43,735 bases of DNA from Oceanobacillus sp. J11TS1 (lineage in GTDB: Bacteria; Bacillota; Bacilli; Bacillales; Amphibacillaceae), in contig NZ_BORO01000031.1 in the NCBI RefSeq assembly GCF_018333215.1, forward strand, positions 1 to 43,735, written 5' to 3'. The notes under the pieces are model-generated. The model had not been told where the DNA came from, did no database searches, and saw nothing but the letters and a program-made list of their open reading frames with translations. A program made the position numbers and the translations under genes. Of the stretch, positions 43,651 through 43,735 are shown piece by piece (the stretch's first letter is position 1; each line of letters opens with the position of its first letter).

Positions 43651-43712
43651 AGGTAAGGTTATCCTACCCATTAGTTAATCATCACAAAAACTAAGAAGAG
43701 GAGACCTTACCT
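43651..43712 (+). promoter_or_regulatory. Inverted repeat flanking the ribosome-binding site of the next gene
   Basis: AGGTAAGGT (43651-43659) and ACCTTACCT (43704-43712) are perfect complements; the second arm ends at the base before the ATG at 43713, and the loop holds AAGAGGAG. A transcript starting upstream would bury the start region in a hairpin. Confidence 0.55.
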
Positions 43713-43735
43713 ATGTCTACTAGTATAACTGATAA
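43713..43735 (+). CDS. Unidentified gene, first seven codons only
   Basis: Begins MSTSITD behind AAGAGGAGACC and runs out of the window. Too little is visible to name it. The hairpin just before the ATG is a design seen in transposase genes, where it blocks translation of read-through transcripts, so an insertion sequence is one possibility. Confidence 0.5.

Noticed and set aside
43483-43671. 62-codon minus-strand frame over array B
   Set aside because: It overlaps the symporter stop and simply translates the 21-bp repeat, which happens to keep frame there.

Overview
The window looks like chromosome from a low-GC, endospore-forming member of the Bacillaceae, close to Oceanobacillus/Virgibacillus in style; the genus is inferred and not proven. 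A gamma-type small acid-soluble spore protein, the PdaA cortex deacetylase, PerR, ClpE with a CtsR operator cluster and MreBH all point there. Gene order from the 16S rRNA through ygxA, ygzB, perR, bcp, hemL, an ABC exporter, ygaC, sspE, mutY, yfhP, yfhH, recX and yfhF follows the rrnD-ygxA-to-yfhF block of Bacillus subtilis as I remember it. No prophage, complete insertion sequence, CRISPR array or tRNA gene is visible. Layout: 1-700 is the 5' end of an rRNA operon (minus strand) with boxA and two promoters. 742-17550 is mostly housekeeping: a peroxide-defence group (perR, bcp, a cobalamin adenosyltransferase), tetrapyrrole synthesis (hemL), DNA repair (mutY, recX), an acyl-CoA dehydrogenase placed between yfhH and recX, and a GNAT gene behind a long leader that contains a tRNA-like T-arm and three competing stems. 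17661-24984 is accessory: a very large hybrid sensor with two kinase modules, a SARP-type response regulator, and a sortase-anchored wall protein with a long Pro/Glu stalk and a collagen-like segment. A tandem 11-bp direct repeat lies over the likely promoter of the wall protein, which suggests this two-component system controls it. 25359-38741 holds clpE, pdaA, a Na+/H+-antiporter-family carrier, yfkD, a polar amino acid ABC importer lacking its ATPase, yihY/ytxH/low-molecular-weight phosphatase, glutaminase, a CAP-domain protein and mreBH. 39183-43486 is a lysine catabolic module: a frameshifted lysine 6-dehydrogenase, an aldehyde dehydrogenase that fits the next step, and a divergent Na+-coupled amino acid symporter. 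The last bases begin another gene behind a hairpin. The least explained structures are two intergenic arrays (32805-33184 and 43506-43594) in which the core GAGCG recurs every 20-23 bp, almost always 21, i.e. about two helical turns. They sit 10 kb apart, differ in the DNA between the cores, and do not keep a reading frame. Two short elements ending in TGTTCAAAAA-type inverted repeats (4808-4882, 34105-34236) and the structured leader before the GNAT gene are the other features that no named family explains for me.
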